64,000 nt of DNA from Marinobacter salinisoli (GTDB lineage Bacteria > Pseudomonadota > Gammaproteobacteria > Pseudomonadales > Oleiphilaceae). Below are positions 28,379 through 37,315 of this stretch, piece after piece (the first letter of the stretch is position 1; each line of letters opens with the position of its first letter). The stretch is taken from positions 1,674,001 through 1,738,000 of the forward strand of contig NZ_CP071247.1 in the NCBI RefSeq assembly GCF_017301335.1, written 5' to 3'. The notes under the pieces were generated by a model. That model searched no databases, was not told the origin of the DNA, and saw nothing but the letters and a program-made list of their open reading frames with translations. The translations under genes were made by a program, and so were the position numbers.

Positions 28379-29764
28379 TCAAAGGTTGGCTTCGGCGTAT
28401 TCGGCCAGAGCCGAACGGGGGACACCCTGCAAGTGGATGTGTCCGCCGTGACGGAAGTTCTTGAAACGCTCTGTCATGTAAGTCAGGCCCGAGCTCAGCG
28501 AACTCAGGTACGGGGTATCGATCTGCGCCAGGTTGCCCAGGCAGATCACTTTAGAGCCATTACCCGCCCGGGTAATGATGGTTTTGATCTGGTGGGGCGT
28601 CAGGTTCTGCGATTCATCAATGATGATCAGGCTGTGCTGGAAGCTGCGGCCGCGGATGTAATTCATCGATTTGAAGTGCAGCGGCACCTTGCTGAGAATG
28701 TAATCCACGCTCGCTGTCATGTTCTCGTCGTCCTCGTGCAGGGCTTCGAGGTTGTCCACGATCGCACCCAGCCAAGGCTCCATCTTCTCGGCTTCTGTAC
28801 CCGGTAAAAAGCCAATGTCCTCATCCAGGCCCTGAGTGGAACGGGTGGCTATGATGCGCTTGTAGAGCTTGCTCGCCACGGTCATTTCAATACAGGCTGC
28901 CAGCGCCAGAATGGTTTTGCCTGAGCCAGCGGAGCCGGTCAGGTTGACCAGATGGACATCCGGATCCAGTAACAGGTTCAGCGCCAGAGACTGGTAGATG
29001 TCCCGTGGCACCAGACCCCAGACCTCCTCGTCCATAAGGTCATGCTGGTGAAGGTCGCGGATGACAATCTGGTCCGCCGACAAGTCGGTGACCCGGCCGA
29101 CGAATCCCTGTTCGTCGATCACGAATTCGTTGATATGCAGCAGGGCCAGCGTGCCCTCACGCTTGAGAATGTGCTCGGTGATGCCTTCGCGCTGGACGGT
29201 TTCGACCTTTTCAATCGTGTCCCAGAAGGAATTGGGGAACTCGTGGTAGCCCTTGGGCAGAAGATCAATGTCGTCCAGTAACTGGTCGTTGTGGTAGTCC
29301 TGTGCCTCGACGCCAAAGCCGCGCGCTTTCAGGCGCATATTGATGTCTTTACTGACCAGGATAATCTCGTGACCTTCGTGCTTGTCCTGCAGGGCCGCGA
29401 GCGTGTTGATGATCTTGTTGTCGTTCAGGTGTTCGGGCAGCGAATGGGTTTCCGACTGTTGCGCACTCATCAGAATCAGCAGTCGACCCAGTGGCTCTGC
29501 TTTTTCGGCCCGGACAATGGGGACGCCTTTTTCAATGTCTTTTGGGGTGGCATCGCCAAGCAGCTTGTCGATGTTCCGGATGGCCTGGCGGCAGTCCGCG
29601 GCAACGGCCTGTTTACCGGATTTGAGGTTGTCGAGTTCTTCAAGGACGGTCATCGGGATGATGACATCGTGTTCTTCAAAATTCAGGAGGGCGTTGGGAT
29701 CGTGAATCAGGACGTTGGTGTCGAGGACATACATCTTTTTGCGAGCTTCGGGTGCTCCGGGCAT
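28379..29764 (-). CDS. PIN-PhoH fusion ATPase (PhoH2/YlaK type)
   Basis: This 461-residue cytoplasmic protein combines an N-terminal PIN nuclease domain (MYVLDTNVLIHDPNAL, with acidic residues of the metal site) and a C-terminal PhoH ATPase. The P-loop is TGSAGSGKT near residue 265, and Walker B is SLIIIDESQN. In mycobacteria, PIN-PhoH fusions unwind and cleave RNA in an ATP-dependent way; the same is likely here. The start may be the ATG used here or the one ten codons later (MYVLD). It is 35 bases downstream of the CBS gene. Confidence 0.92.
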   Translation of the reverse strand: MPGAPEARKKMYVLDTNVLIHDPNALLNFEEHDVIIPMTVLEELDNLKSGKQAVAADCRQAIRNIDKLLGDATPKDIEKGVPIVRAEKAEPLGRLLILMSAQQSETHSLPEHLNDNKIINTLAALQDKHEGHEIILVSKDINMRLKARGFGVEAQDYHNDQLLDDIDLLPKGYHEFPNSFWDTIEKVETVQREGITEHILKREGTLALLHINEFVIDEQGFVGRVTDLSADQIVIRDLHQHDLMDEEVWGLVPRDIYQSLALNLLLDPDVHLVNLTGSAGSGKTILALAACIEMTVASKLYKRIIATRSTQGLDEDIGFLPGTEAEKMEPWLGAIVDNLEALHEDDENMTASVDYILSKVPLHFKSMNYIRGRSFQHSLIIIDESQNLTPHQIKTIITRAGNGSKVICLGNLAQIDTPYLSSLSSGLTYMTERFKNFRHGGHIHLQGVPRSALAEYAEANL

Positions 29765-29799
29765 AGGGCGCGCTACCTCTCTGGTTAATCAAGCAGTTA

Positions 29800-30285
29800 C
29801 TACAGGGCACATCGCTGCATCAGTTCCTTGTCTGAGATTAACTTGAGCATATCGTATGTGGTTATTATCCCGATTATTTTTTTTCCCTTTTTAACAAAAA
29901 TCCGGTGCAGGTGTTCGCGCATCATGGTGTCGGCGATGTCGTGCACCGGAGTCTGTTCGTCAACGGAAAGGACGCTGGGGGTCATGATGTCCCGTACTTC
30001 CACCGGGACTTTGCTCATTTCCTCGAAAATGAACATTCGAAGGCGCCGGGCCTCTTCCTCTTCTTCCGGAGTCAGTTTGCAGTCGGTGTCAGATCGATTG
30101 GCATTCCAGCGAAATTCCGTAATGTCTTTCAGGGTGACTATCCCGACGATGTCGCCGTGGTCGTTGGTGACCGGGCTGCCGGTGATTTCATTGTCGATGA
30201 GGAAGCGGGCGAGCCGGTCCATCGTCCAGGCCTGAGGGACCGCCTTGATACTGGGAGTCATGATCTCGTAAGCGAGAACCGTCAT
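29800..30285 (-). CDS. Two-CBS-domain protein
   Basis: This 161-residue protein is made of two CBS modules: residues 3-60 (YEIMTPSIKAVPQ ... GSPVTNDHGDIVGIVTLKDI) and 95-158 (VRDIMTPSVLSVDEQTPV ... GKKIIGIITTYDMLKLI). Such pairs bind adenosine nucleotides and sense energy state, but this one has no effector domain attached. It precedes the PIN-PhoH gene on the same strand and may be co-transcribed with it. Confidence 0.9.
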   Translation of the reverse strand: MTVLAYEIMTPSIKAVPQAWTMDRLARFLIDNEITGSPVTNDHGDIVGIVTLKDITEFRWNANRSDTDCKLTPEEEEEARRLRMFIFEEMSKVPVEVRDIMTPSVLSVDEQTPVHDIADTMMREHLHRIFVKKGKKIIGIITTYDMLKLISDKELMQRCAL

Positions 30286-30359
30286 GGATCGGTGCCTGCC
30301 TTTTGTGGTTCTTTTGCTAGAGCTTATCGTCTTGCAGAAGGCGAGTCATCCCCTTCCTG

Positions 30360-31088
30360 CTATTCGGTGGAATGACGAACGCTGATTAGCTGTCCGGCGT
30401 CGTCGTACACCAGTTCGAAACCCTGGTAGTGAGGCTTCTGCGCAACTTTCTCCAGGGCCTGCAAGGAGCGAACGGGAATATCCACCAGCAGAGAGTTGAC
30501 CAGCCAGCCCGGCAGCGAGCCGTTCGGGTCAGTGTGTTGAATCCAGATCATCTTGGTCTGGTCGCCCCTGGGAATAAACCGATAAAAGGTGTCTGAGCGG
30601 TCGACACGGATGCGACCGTCAAATTCTCTCCGCTGGTTGGGTATAGCGTTAAGGTCCATGATCACTTCGCCGGATGCCCGGTTGCCTCGGGTTTGGATGC
30701 GAAGTACGTAGTCGCGGTCGGTCACCGGCCAGGGCATGTTGTTGACGGAGTAAGCGTAGCGATCGTGGAAGTTGCCCTCACCAAAAGCGTAGGATTCGAT
30801 GCAGTTGTGGACCCATTCCAGGCAAGACTCGGGGTTGATCATCACGGCCATCAGGTTTTCGATGGGCGTGTCCAGCAGGGCTTCTGCTTTGAATGCTTTG
30901 AAGCTTGAGTCGGTCTGGTCGACGGTGTATACGCGGATGTTGCCGACTTCTTCGCGGAGTTTCCAGTCCTTGGCGTCTTCCGCGGGTAATTGCGCACTGA
31001 CAGAGGAGGCGGAGAAAACAGTGGCCAGTAAGGTGGCGCCCATCGCCGCGATCCAGCCCGTAATGCTATGGGCTTTGGTAGTTCTCAT
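30360..31088 (-). CDS. START-domain secreted protein
   Basis: This 242-residue protein has a signal peptide of about 32 residues (ending VSAQ) and a START/SRPBCC lipid-binding-type domain. Recognisable parts are DWKLREEVGNIRVYT near the N-terminus and PWPVTDRDYVLRIQTRGN in the middle. Bacterial members of this type are periplasmic and their ligands are unknown. It is divergent from the DUF2804 gene. Confidence 0.85.
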   Translation of the reverse strand: MRTTKAHSITGWIAAMGATLLATVFSASSVSAQLPAEDAKDWKLREEVGNIRVYTVDQTDSSFKAFKAEALLDTPIENLMAVMINPESCLEWVHNCIESYAFGEGNFHDRYAYSVNNMPWPVTDRDYVLRIQTRGNRASGEVIMDLNAIPNQRREFDGRIRVDRSDTFYRFIPRGDQTKMIWIQHTDPNGSLPGWLVNSLLVDIPVRSLQALEKVAQKPHYQGFELVYDDAGQLISVRHSTE

Positions 31089-31225
31089 GAAGTAAGCTTC
31101 CTTGACATTTGTGGCCCGAGTCTAGCATGAGGTTTGGGCGGTTCTGTTCTCTTAAACTGGGGATTGTGAACCAGGTATCTCACTGACGATGCCCTGGCAA
31201 AAAATGGCCCAAGCTGACGGATTCA

Positions 31226-32233
31226 ATGATGGTCAAAAAACTGGTGGATGAGAGCGGCAGGATCGCGCCGGGCCTGTGCGACGGAGTGGTAGACGAGATC
31301 AACTACCAGGCATTCGACCTGCGCAATGCGATGGATAAGCCGCGCTCGCGGCTTGCGAGGCGTTGGCGGTTCAATCAGTTCCAGTTTGTCAGTGCCATGG
31401 CGCCAGACTGGGTGTTCGGCATGGCGATTGTCGATCTTAAATTGGTCGCCAACGGTTTTTTCTATCTGTACGACTTTGCCTCCGGAACGTTGCACGAACA
31501 GTCCTTTCTCGCGCCATTGGCTCGGGGCGCCCGAATCGAGCCCAGGCCGGAGCAGGGAGCTTCGGTTTTCGCCAAGGGCGATGCGGTACTCAGTATCCTC
31601 CCCGGTGGCGAAGGCAGATCAGTCCGGGTGAAGGCGCCCGGAGACATTCGGGTAGACCTGACCCTGCACAACGATGACGATCCACTGCGTTTGGTGTCGC
31701 CGGCGGGCTATAACGGCTGGGTCTTCACCCGAAAATCGGCGGGACTCCCGGTGACAGGGCAGGTGCGCTGGGGGCAGGAAGTCTGGCGCTGCGACGAGGG
31801 CACCCGGGGCTCAATTGACTGGAGCTGTGGTTTCATGCGCCGGGAGACGGCATGGAACTGGGCCTGTATGGCGGGGCAGTTGCCTGACGGGCGATCTCTG
31901 GGGCTGAATCTCGCTGCGGGAGTTAATGAAACCGGGGTGACGGAAAACGCCCTGTGGCTGGACGGCCGCTGCCTCAAGTTAGGGATCGCCCGCTTCGACT
32001 TTGATCGCCAACAGCCCGGCAAGCAATGGCGCGTCACAACGGACGATGGCCGGGTTGATCTCATGTTTGAGCCAGCAGGTGTGCGTCAGGAGCGGCTGAA
32101 CGTGTTCGTGCTGGCGTCCAATTTCAGGCAGTTCATCGGCACCTTCAGCGGTTTTATTACCCACGAGGGCGGCGAGCGCCTCGCCATTGCCTCAATGCGC
32201 GGCCTGATGGAAGACCATTACGCCCGCTGGTAG
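31226..32233 (+). CDS. DUF2804 family protein
   Basis: This 335-residue protein has no signal peptide and matches what I remember of DUF2804: an early NYQAFDLRNAMDKPRSR, the RWRFNQFQFV segment, MAPDWVFGMAIVDLKLV, and a late TFSGFITHEGGERLAI. The fold is probably lipocalin-like beta-barrel halves. The substrate and role are unknown; neighbours (START protein, min genes) do not help. A second ATG directly follows the first and could be the real start. Confidence 0.82.
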   Translation: MMVKKLVDESGRIAPGLCDGVVDEINYQAFDLRNAMDKPRSRLARRWRFNQFQFVSAMAPDWVFGMAIVDLKLVANGFFYLYDFASGTLHEQSFLAPLARGARIEPRPEQGASVFAKGDAVLSILPGGEGRSVRVKAPGDIRVDLTLHNDDDPLRLVSPAGYNGWVFTRKSAGLPVTGQVRWGQEVWRCDEGTRGSIDWSCGFMRRETAWNWACMAGQLPDGRSLGLNLAAGVNETGVTENALWLDGRCLKLGIARFDFDRQQPGKQWRVTTDDGRVDLMFEPAGVRQERLNVFVLASNFRQFIGTFSGFITHEGGERLAIASMRGLMEDHYARW

Positions 32234-32248
32234 GCCCCGGGTGGGGCC
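32233..32248. terminator. GC hairpin between convergent DUF2804 gene and minE
   Basis: GGCCCC-GGGT-GGGGCC is a perfect six-base G+C stem immediately after the DUF2804 stop. No T run follows in either direction, so intrinsic termination is uncertain. Confidence 0.4.
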
Positions 32249-32275
32249 ATCAGCAAAGGTAAGGGAGCCGGGGAG

Positions 32276-32527
32276 TTAACGTTCCGGCAGAGTGACGTTT
32301 AATTCCAGAACCGAAAAGTTGTCGTTGCGATCAACCTCGACCTGTACCATGTCATCACTGATTTGAACGTACTTGCGGATGACATTGAGCAGCTCCTGCT
32401 GCAGCTGGGGTAAATAGTCCGGTTGCTCGCGCTGGCCGCGCTCGTGCGCGACGATAATTTGCAGACGCTCCTTGGCCACGTTGGCCGTGTTCTTCTTACT
32501 GCCCCGAAAGTAATCAAGGAAGCTCAT
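32276..32527 (-). CDS. minE: Cell division topological specificity factor MinE
   Basis: MinE releases MinD from the membrane and drives the pole-to-pole oscillation that places the division site. The 83-residue protein starts [13 protein letters not shown], the membrane- and MinD-interacting N-terminus, followed by [13 protein letters not shown] and the dimerisation domain with [14 protein letters not shown]. It starts 3 bases after minD, the standard order. Confidence 0.98.
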   Translation of the reverse strand: MSFLDYFRGSKKNTANVAKERLQIIVAHERGQREQPDYLPQLQQELLNVIRKYVQISDDMVQVEVDRNDNFSVLELNVTLPER

Positions 32528-32530
32528 GCC

Positions 32531-33343
32531 TTAACCTCCCTTGAACATGCGCGAGAAGAAGCCTTTCTTCTGCGCGGTCATGAAGCGGTGTTCGCGCTCC
32601 TCACCCAGCAGGCGACTTACTGCGTCATCATAGGCCTGTCCGGCGTCACTCTCTTCTTCAAGGATGACCGGAACGCCCTGGTTGGAAGCGTTCAGGACAA
32701 CCTGGCTTTCCGGGATGACACCCAGTAGCGGGATGGCGAGAATTTCTTCGACATCGGCGACAGATAGCATTTCGCCGCGCTCTACTCGTCCCGGGTTGTA
32801 GCGGGTCAGCAGCAGGTGTTCCTTAACCGGATCCTGGCCCATTTCGGCCCGGCGGGACTTGCTCTGGAGAATCCCGAGAATGCGATCCGAATCCCGTACC
32901 GATGAGACTTCCGGGTTAGTGACGACAACGGCTTCGTCGGCGTAATACAGGGCCATCAGGGCGCCGTGCTCGATGCCAGCCGGCGAATCGCACACGATGT
33001 AGTCGAAACTGTCGGACAGTTCGTTAATCACTCGTTCCACACCGTCTTTGGTCAGGGCTTCCTTTTCGCGGGTCTGAGAGGCCGGCAGGATGTACAGGTT
33101 TTCGACCCGCTTGTCGCGGATCAGGGCCTGAGTCAGGGAGGCCTCACCCTGAATGACGTTGACGAAGTCGTAAACGACCCGTCGCTCGCAGTTCATGATC
33201 AGGTCCAGGTTGCGCAGGCCCACATCAAAATCGATAACAACCGTTTTGTGGCCGCGCTTGGCAAGACCGGTGCTGATTGAGGCGCTGGTGGTGGTTTTGC
33301 CAACGCCGCCTTTTCCTGAGGTGACGACAATGATTCTAGCCAA
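32531..33343 (-). CDS. minD: Septum site-determining ATPase MinD
   Basis: MinD is the membrane-cycling ATPase that carries MinC. The 270-residue protein has the deviant Walker A GKGGVGKTT at 10-18, DFDVGLRNLDLIM, VCDSPAGIE, and the C-terminal amphipathic membrane-binding helix (KKGFFSRMFKGG). It lies 76 bases after minC and 3 bases before minE. Confidence 0.98.
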   Translation of the reverse strand: MARIIVVTSGKGGVGKTTTSASISTGLAKRGHKTVVIDFDVGLRNLDLIMNCERRVVYDFVNVIQGEASLTQALIRDKRVENLYILPASQTREKEALTKDGVERVINELSDSFDYIVCDSPAGIEHGALMALYYADEAVVVTNPEVSSVRDSDRILGILQSKSRRAEMGQDPVKEHLLLTRYNPGRVERGEMLSVADVEEILAIPLLGVIPESQVVLNASNQGVPVILEEESDAGQAYDDAVSRLLGEEREHRFMTAQKKGFFSRMFKGG

Positions 33344-33419
33344 GGTTCGTTTCCTGTATCACGGTGAGTTCGTCGTATATGCCGAATGAAAGATTCTATT
33401 GTTGTATTTTGTCTTACTG

Positions 33420-34190
33420 TCAGGCTTTGTCTAGTGGCATTACCACCAGCAAATCGTCCTTTTGCTGGATTTGAACGGCGCTTTTCCAGCCGTCGTTCTG
33501 AAGATCTTCTGAAATTTTATAGTGTCCGGCAATGGACACAAGCTCCGCTTCCAGAGATTGGCAGAATATGCGCGCGTTTTCCGCGCCGTGAATGCCGGCC
33601 AGGGCTCTGCCGCGCAGCGGTCCGTAAACGTGAATATTGCCTGCCGCGAGCACTTCAGCCCCTGGCTGAACCGAGGCAAGAATAATCAGGTCGCCCTCGG
33701 GCGCATAAACCTGCTGGCCGGAACGTACCGGCTGCGACACCACCCGGGCGGGCACTGCCTCGCCGGACCTGGTCTCAACCACCGGCTGAGTGACAGCAAC
33801 CTCTTCATTGCTGGTGTCCTCTGCGGCAGGTTTTGGTTCTTCGACGCGTTCACGCTGCGCCGCCGCCGGCAACAGAGCGAGTGACGCTCCCCGCGCCAGC
33901 CGGCGTTGGTCGTCGGTTCCACCACGAACACCCACGACATGCATGTGGTGGCGCCGGCAAATGCCGATGATTTTGAAGAAATCCAGCTCGCTGTCCGGGC
34001 CCTGATACTTTTCCAGGCCGATGATGATCGGAATATCCTTGAAGAAACCGGGAGCCTGACTGATTTTGTCCCGAAGTGTGGCTTCAAACTCATCGTTATC
34101 GAAAAAGTGCAGCTCCAGTGCGGTCATTGAAAGGTTGGCGCTTTTGAGCTGAAAAACCTGTGTAACCCCAGTGTTGGCGTTATCGGTCAT
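33420..34190 (-). CDS. minC: Septum formation inhibitor MinC
   Basis: MinC, brought to the membrane by MinD, blocks FtsZ polymerisation at the poles. The 256-residue protein has an N-terminal FtsZ-inhibiting domain (LELHFFDNDEFEATLRDKI) and a C-terminal beta-helix domain with the MinD-binding pattern VYAPEGDLIILASVQPGAEVLAAGNIHVYGPLRGRALAG. A Pro/Glu-rich linker (about 125-165) separates them. The ATG at 34190 overlaps the stop of the upstream hopJ-like gene as ATGA; a longer in-frame start is rejected because it runs through that gene. Confidence 0.97.
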   Translation of the reverse strand: MTDNANTGVTQVFQLKSANLSMTALELHFFDNDEFEATLRDKISQAPGFFKDIPIIIGLEKYQGPDSELDFFKIIGICRRHHMHVVGVRGGTDDQRRLARGASLALLPAAAQRERVEEPKPAAEDTSNEEVAVTQPVVETRSGEAVPARVVSQPVRSGQQVYAPEGDLIILASVQPGAEVLAAGNIHVYGPLRGRALAGIHGAENARIFCQSLEAELVSIAGHYKISEDLQNDGWKSAVQIQQKDDLLVVMPLDKA

Positions 34191-34567
34191 GGGTGTTTCT
34201 CTTCCGTGGTATTTTGCGTTTGTCGCGGCCTGAGGGGGTCGGCGTCGAATCGAATGCCCGACCAGCCAGTGCTGATAAACTGCCGAATGTTGGCATGACT
34301 GCTGCCGGACGGGTCTTCGACGACTTGCCGATAGTGCTCGGCAAACAGCCTTAGCGTATCGGACTCTGCCAGGTTGCAATAGCGCCCCAGGGCGAAAACC
34401 CGGCAGGAACCGGCGTTTTCGCCGGGGGCATTGGTCAGCGGGCCGTTGTGAAACGCTGTGGGCTGATAGTCGAAATGCCGTTCGATCAGAGCCAGGGTTT
34501 CGGCAAAATCAGCATGCCCCGCCGCCAGTGACGCCAGATGGATGCGCACTGCTTCGTTGACGGTCAC
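34187..34567 (-). CDS. HopJ-family protein
   Basis: This 126-residue protein matches the HopJ family, named for a Pseudomonas syringae type III effector but widespread in free-living bacteria. Recognisable parts are ALIERHFDYQPTAFHNG, NAPGENAGSCRVFALGR, and IRQFISTGWSGIRFD. I chose the GTG at 34565-34567, which overlaps the stop of the DUF1244 gene as GTGA; its own stop overlaps the minC start as ATGA. No secretion genes are nearby, so a housekeeping role, perhaps linked to division, is more likely than effector function. Confidence 0.88.
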   Translation of the reverse strand: MTVNEAVRIHLASLAAGHADFAETLALIERHFDYQPTAFHNGPLTNAPGENAGSCRVFALGRYCNLAESDTLRLFAEHYRQVVEDPSGSSHANIRQFISTGWSGIRFDADPLRPRQTQNTTEEKHP

Positions 34568-34845
34568 TGTTTGTGAGCCTGCTTGTCCCCGGTCTGATAT
34601 CGACTCTTCCACTCTTCGTAGGGCATGCCGTAAATCTCTTCCCTGGCATCCGGGTCGGAAATTTCGAAGCCGCGTTCGAGCGCTTCAGCGCGGTACCATT
34701 TGGACAGGCAATTCCGGCAGAAGCTGGCCAGGTTCATCAGGTCGATGTTCTGGACATCGGTATGCTCCTGCAGGTGCTTGACCAGGCGGCGGAAGGCGGC
34801 CGCTTCTATTTCGGTGCGACGGGATTCTGGAATAGGGTTGCTCAT
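34564..34845 (-). CDS. DUF1244 family protein
   Basis: This 93-residue protein matches DUF1244, a small conserved family with NLASFCRNCLSKWYRAEA and the ending ISDPDAREEIYGMPYEEWK. The FCRNC cysteines could bind a metal or act in redox chemistry, but no function is established. It is first in a run DUF1244-hopJ-minC with start/stop overlaps, suggesting one transcript that continues into minD-minE. Confidence 0.9.
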   Translation of the reverse strand: MSNPIPESRRTEIEAAAFRRLVKHLQEHTDVQNIDLMNLASFCRNCLSKWYRAEALERGFEISDPDAREEIYGMPYEEWKSRYQTGDKQAHKQ

Positions 34846-34920
34846 GGGGCCTCACGATATTTTTGTGTAGCTATCACTGCGCTTCCTGACATTCTCAGTA
34901 TGTTAGCTTAAGATACAAGG

Positions 34921-34936
34921 CTGTATAAATGTACAT
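34921..34936. promoter_or_regulatory. dinB: LexA-like box upstream of dinB
   Basis: CTGT-N8-ACAT differs from the gammaproteobacterial LexA consensus CTGT-N8-ACAG at one base, and the middle is A/T-rich. It lies 25 bases before the dinB start and overlaps a TATAAA -10-like hexamer (34924-34929), so LexA bound here would block the promoter. SOS control of dinB is the usual situation. Confidence 0.7.
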
Positions 34937-34961
34937 ATACCGTGAGGCGAGCCTCTGAGCC

Positions 34962-36026
34962 ATGCGCCAGCGCAAAATCATTCACATTGATTGCGACTGT
35001 TTTTATGCCGCCGTCGAGATGCGTGACGACCCAACGCTGCGAGAAGTTCCGTTGGCAGTGGGCGGCGAGGGCGGGCGAGGCGTCATCACCACGTGCAACT
35101 ATAAAGCCCGAGCCTTTGGGGTCCGTTCCGCCATGCCCGGCAGTGAAGCCCGGCGTCTGTGCCCGGGCCTGGTAACCGTACCGACGGACATGGCGCGTTA
35201 TCGGGCTGCGTCGCAACAGGTCATGGCAGTTCTTCGAGAACTCACCGATCTGGTGGAACCTTTGTCGCTGGATGAAGCCTACCTGGATGTGACCGAAGTA
35301 ACGGAGTGCAAGGGCAGCGCGACCTTGATGGCTCGCCAGCTGCGGGAGCGTATCCGTGAGCAGGTTGGCATTACGGTGTCGGCGGGTGTGGCTCCCAACA
35401 AGTTTCTGGCCAAGATCGCCAGTGACTGGCAGAAACCTGACGGCCTGTTCGTCATCCGGCCCGAGGATGTTGACGGGTTTGTGCTCGAGTTGCCGGTTGA
35501 GAAGCTCTTTGGTGTCGGTGAAGTGACGGCTAACAAGCTGCACGCTCTGGGCGTGAAAACCTGTGGCGATTTGCGAACATTGGCACCGGAGGTGTTGATT
35601 GATCGCTTCGGCAAGCAGGGCTATCGACTGCACGAAATGGCCAATGGTCGGGACGAGCGGCCCGTGGTGGTCTCCCGGGTCGCGAAATCCATCAGTGTCG
35701 AGCGCACTTTTTCTCAGGATTTGCCGGATCGGGCGGCCTGTGAATCCGTGATGGCCTCGCTGGTGGCTGATCTCACACAGCGCCTGGCCCGAAAGGCCCG
35801 GAAGAAACCCATCCACAAGCTGTTCGTCAAAGTTCGCTACAGTGACTTTTCCACCCACACGCTGGAGCGCGTCAGGGAGCACATTGAGGCTCCGGAAACC
35901 GATGACTATCTACCACTGTTCAGAGAACTGGTGTCCGGCCGGGACCGTCCTGTCAGGTTGCTTGGTCTGGGCGTGCGATTTCGCAATGACGAGGCGCCGG
36001 TGACTCAACTGAGACTGTTTGACTGA
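34962..36026 (+). CDS. dinB: DNA polymerase IV
   Basis: DinB is a Y-family polymerase that copies past minor-groove adducts. The 354-residue protein has the catalytic residues Asp10 ([13 protein letters not shown]), Asp104 and Glu105 ([10 protein letters not shown]), the helix-hairpin-helix [16 protein letters not shown], and the C-terminal end VTQLRLFD, which resembles the beta-clamp-binding motif QxxLxLF. A LexA-like box lies in front. Confidence 0.97.
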   Translation: MRQRKIIHIDCDCFYAAVEMRDDPTLREVPLAVGGEGGRGVITTCNYKARAFGVRSAMPGSEARRLCPGLVTVPTDMARYRAASQQVMAVLRELTDLVEPLSLDEAYLDVTEVTECKGSATLMARQLRERIREQVGITVSAGVAPNKFLAKIASDWQKPDGLFVIRPEDVDGFVLELPVEKLFGVGEVTANKLHALGVKTCGDLRTLAPEVLIDRFGKQGYRLHEMANGRDERPVVVSRVAKSISVERTFSQDLPDRAACESVMASLVADLTQRLARKARKKPIHKLFVKVRYSDFSTHTLERVREHIEAPETDDYLPLFRELVSGRDRPVRLLGLGVRFRNDEAPVTQLRLFD

Positions 36027-36054
36027 TAGTGGTTATAAACAACAGGAGGACTGA

Positions 36055-37092
36055 ATGGAAACCCGAAAACTTGGTAATACCGATCTCGATGTCAGTTTGA
36101 TTTGCCTCGGAACCATGACCTGGGGCGAACAGAATACCGAGGTCGAGGCCTTTGAACAGCTGGATTTCGCCACTGCCCAGGGTGTGAATTTCATTGATGC
36201 CGCCGAAATGTATCCGGTTCCCCCGAGGGCGGAAACTCAAGGTCTGACCGAGACCTATCTGGGTAACTGGCTGGCTCGGCGGGGGCGACGGGACGATCTG
36301 GTGATTGCCTCCAAGGTCGCCGGACCCGGCAATGGTCTGAGCTATCTGCGCAGGGGCCCCCGGCTGACCCGGGAACACATTCGACAAGCCTGCGAGGCCA
36401 GCTTGAAACGCTTGCAGACGGATTACATTGACCTGTATCAGGTGCATTGGCCGGATCGTGTTGCCAATTTCTTTGGCAAATTAGGCTACCAGCACAAGCC
36501 GGACGAACACTTCACTCCCATAGAGGAAACTCTGGGTGCCCTGGATGAGCTGGTTCGGGAAGGCAAGATCCGCCATGTCGGCCTGTCGAACGAGACACCC
36601 TGGGGGACAATGGAGTACTTGCGTTTGTCTCGGGAAAACGAGTGGCCGAGGCCGGTCAGTATCCAGAATCCCTACAACCTGCTGAACCGTTCGTTTGAGG
36701 TGGGGCTGGCTGAGGTCGCCCATCGTGAACAGGTCGGGCTTTTGGCCTACTCGCCACTGGCGTTTGGCATGCTGTCGGGCAAATATCTCGGCGATGTCTG
36801 GCCAGAGAAGGGGCGTTTGACTCTGTTTGAGCGCTTCAGCCGTTACACCGGGCCCAGAGGAATGGAAGCGACACGGGCATACGTGGATCTTGCCAAAGGG
36901 CATGGGCTGTCGCCCGTGCAACTGGCCTTGGCCTATGTAAATAGTCGGAGTTTTGTCACCAGTAACATCATTGGCGCGACGACAATGGGACAGCTTCGGG
37001 AAAACCTCGGGTCTGCCAGCATAAAGTTGGACGATGAAGTTCTGGAGTCAATAGAAAAACTGCATCAAACATATACTTATCCTTGCCCCTGA
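36055..37092 (+). CDS. Aldo/keto reductase, Tas type
   Basis: This 345-residue NADPH-dependent reductase has the TIM-barrel pattern of the Tas branch: RKLGNTDLDVSLICLGTMTWGEQNTE at the N-terminus, FIDAAEMYPVPP with the catalytic Asp and Tyr, VIASKVAG with the Lys, and DLYQVHWPDR with the His. Near the C-terminus SNIIGATTMGQL binds the cofactor phosphate. It has a strong GGAGG ribosome binding site. The physiological substrate is not known. Confidence 0.93.
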   Translation: METRKLGNTDLDVSLICLGTMTWGEQNTEVEAFEQLDFATAQGVNFIDAAEMYPVPPRAETQGLTETYLGNWLARRGRRDDLVIASKVAGPGNGLSYLRRGPRLTREHIRQACEASLKRLQTDYIDLYQVHWPDRVANFFGKLGYQHKPDEHFTPIEETLGALDELVREGKIRHVGLSNETPWGTMEYLRLSRENEWPRPVSIQNPYNLLNRSFEVGLAEVAHREQVGLLAYSPLAFGMLSGKYLGDVWPEKGRLTLFERFSRYTGPRGMEATRAYVDLAKGHGLSPVQLALAYVNSRSFVTSNIIGATTMGQLRENLGSASIKLDDEVLESIEKLHQTYTYPCP

Positions 37093-37109
37093 AGACCTTC
37101 TTCGGGTGT

Positions 37110-37138
37110 CTCTGCCCTGGCCAGCGGCCGGGGCAGAG
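37110..37138. terminator. Hairpin after the aldo/keto reductase gene
   Basis: CTCTGCCC-t-GGCC and GGCC-g-GGGCAGAG form a twelve-pair stem with one mismatch and an AGC loop, 18 bases after the stop. No T run follows within ten bases, so termination strength is uncertain. Confidence 0.55.
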
Positions 37139-37220
37139 CCTGGATTGGTTACACGTCGAAATATTTGGGATTATTTTTTGACAAAAAGAAAGTTAAACAA
37201 TGACAAATAAATGACTGGTT

Positions 37221-37236
37221 TGTGTACAACTTCACA
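37221..37236. promoter_or_regulatory. CRP/Vfr-like site upstream of a small secreted protein
   Basis: TGTGT-N6-TCACA differs from the consensus arms at one base. Its centre lies about 28 bases before a TAGACT hexamer (37257-37262), close to the geometry of a class II activator site. This is the third such palindrome in the window and supports a CRP/Vfr-type regulator in this organism. Confidence 0.5.
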
Positions 37237-37315
37237 CCTTTTCCGCGCACAATCATTAGACTTTAGACTTATTCGATATTGGCTTACATCTCGCATTTTA
37301 GGTTGCCGAAGTTTC

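Noticed and set aside
33420..34379. Longer minC frame starting at 34379
   Set aside because: The extra 63 residues are an out-of-frame reading of the hopJ-like gene.
34187..34567. HopJ-like gene as a sign of a type III secretion system
   Set aside because: No secretion or chaperone genes are near, and the family is common in free-living bacteria.
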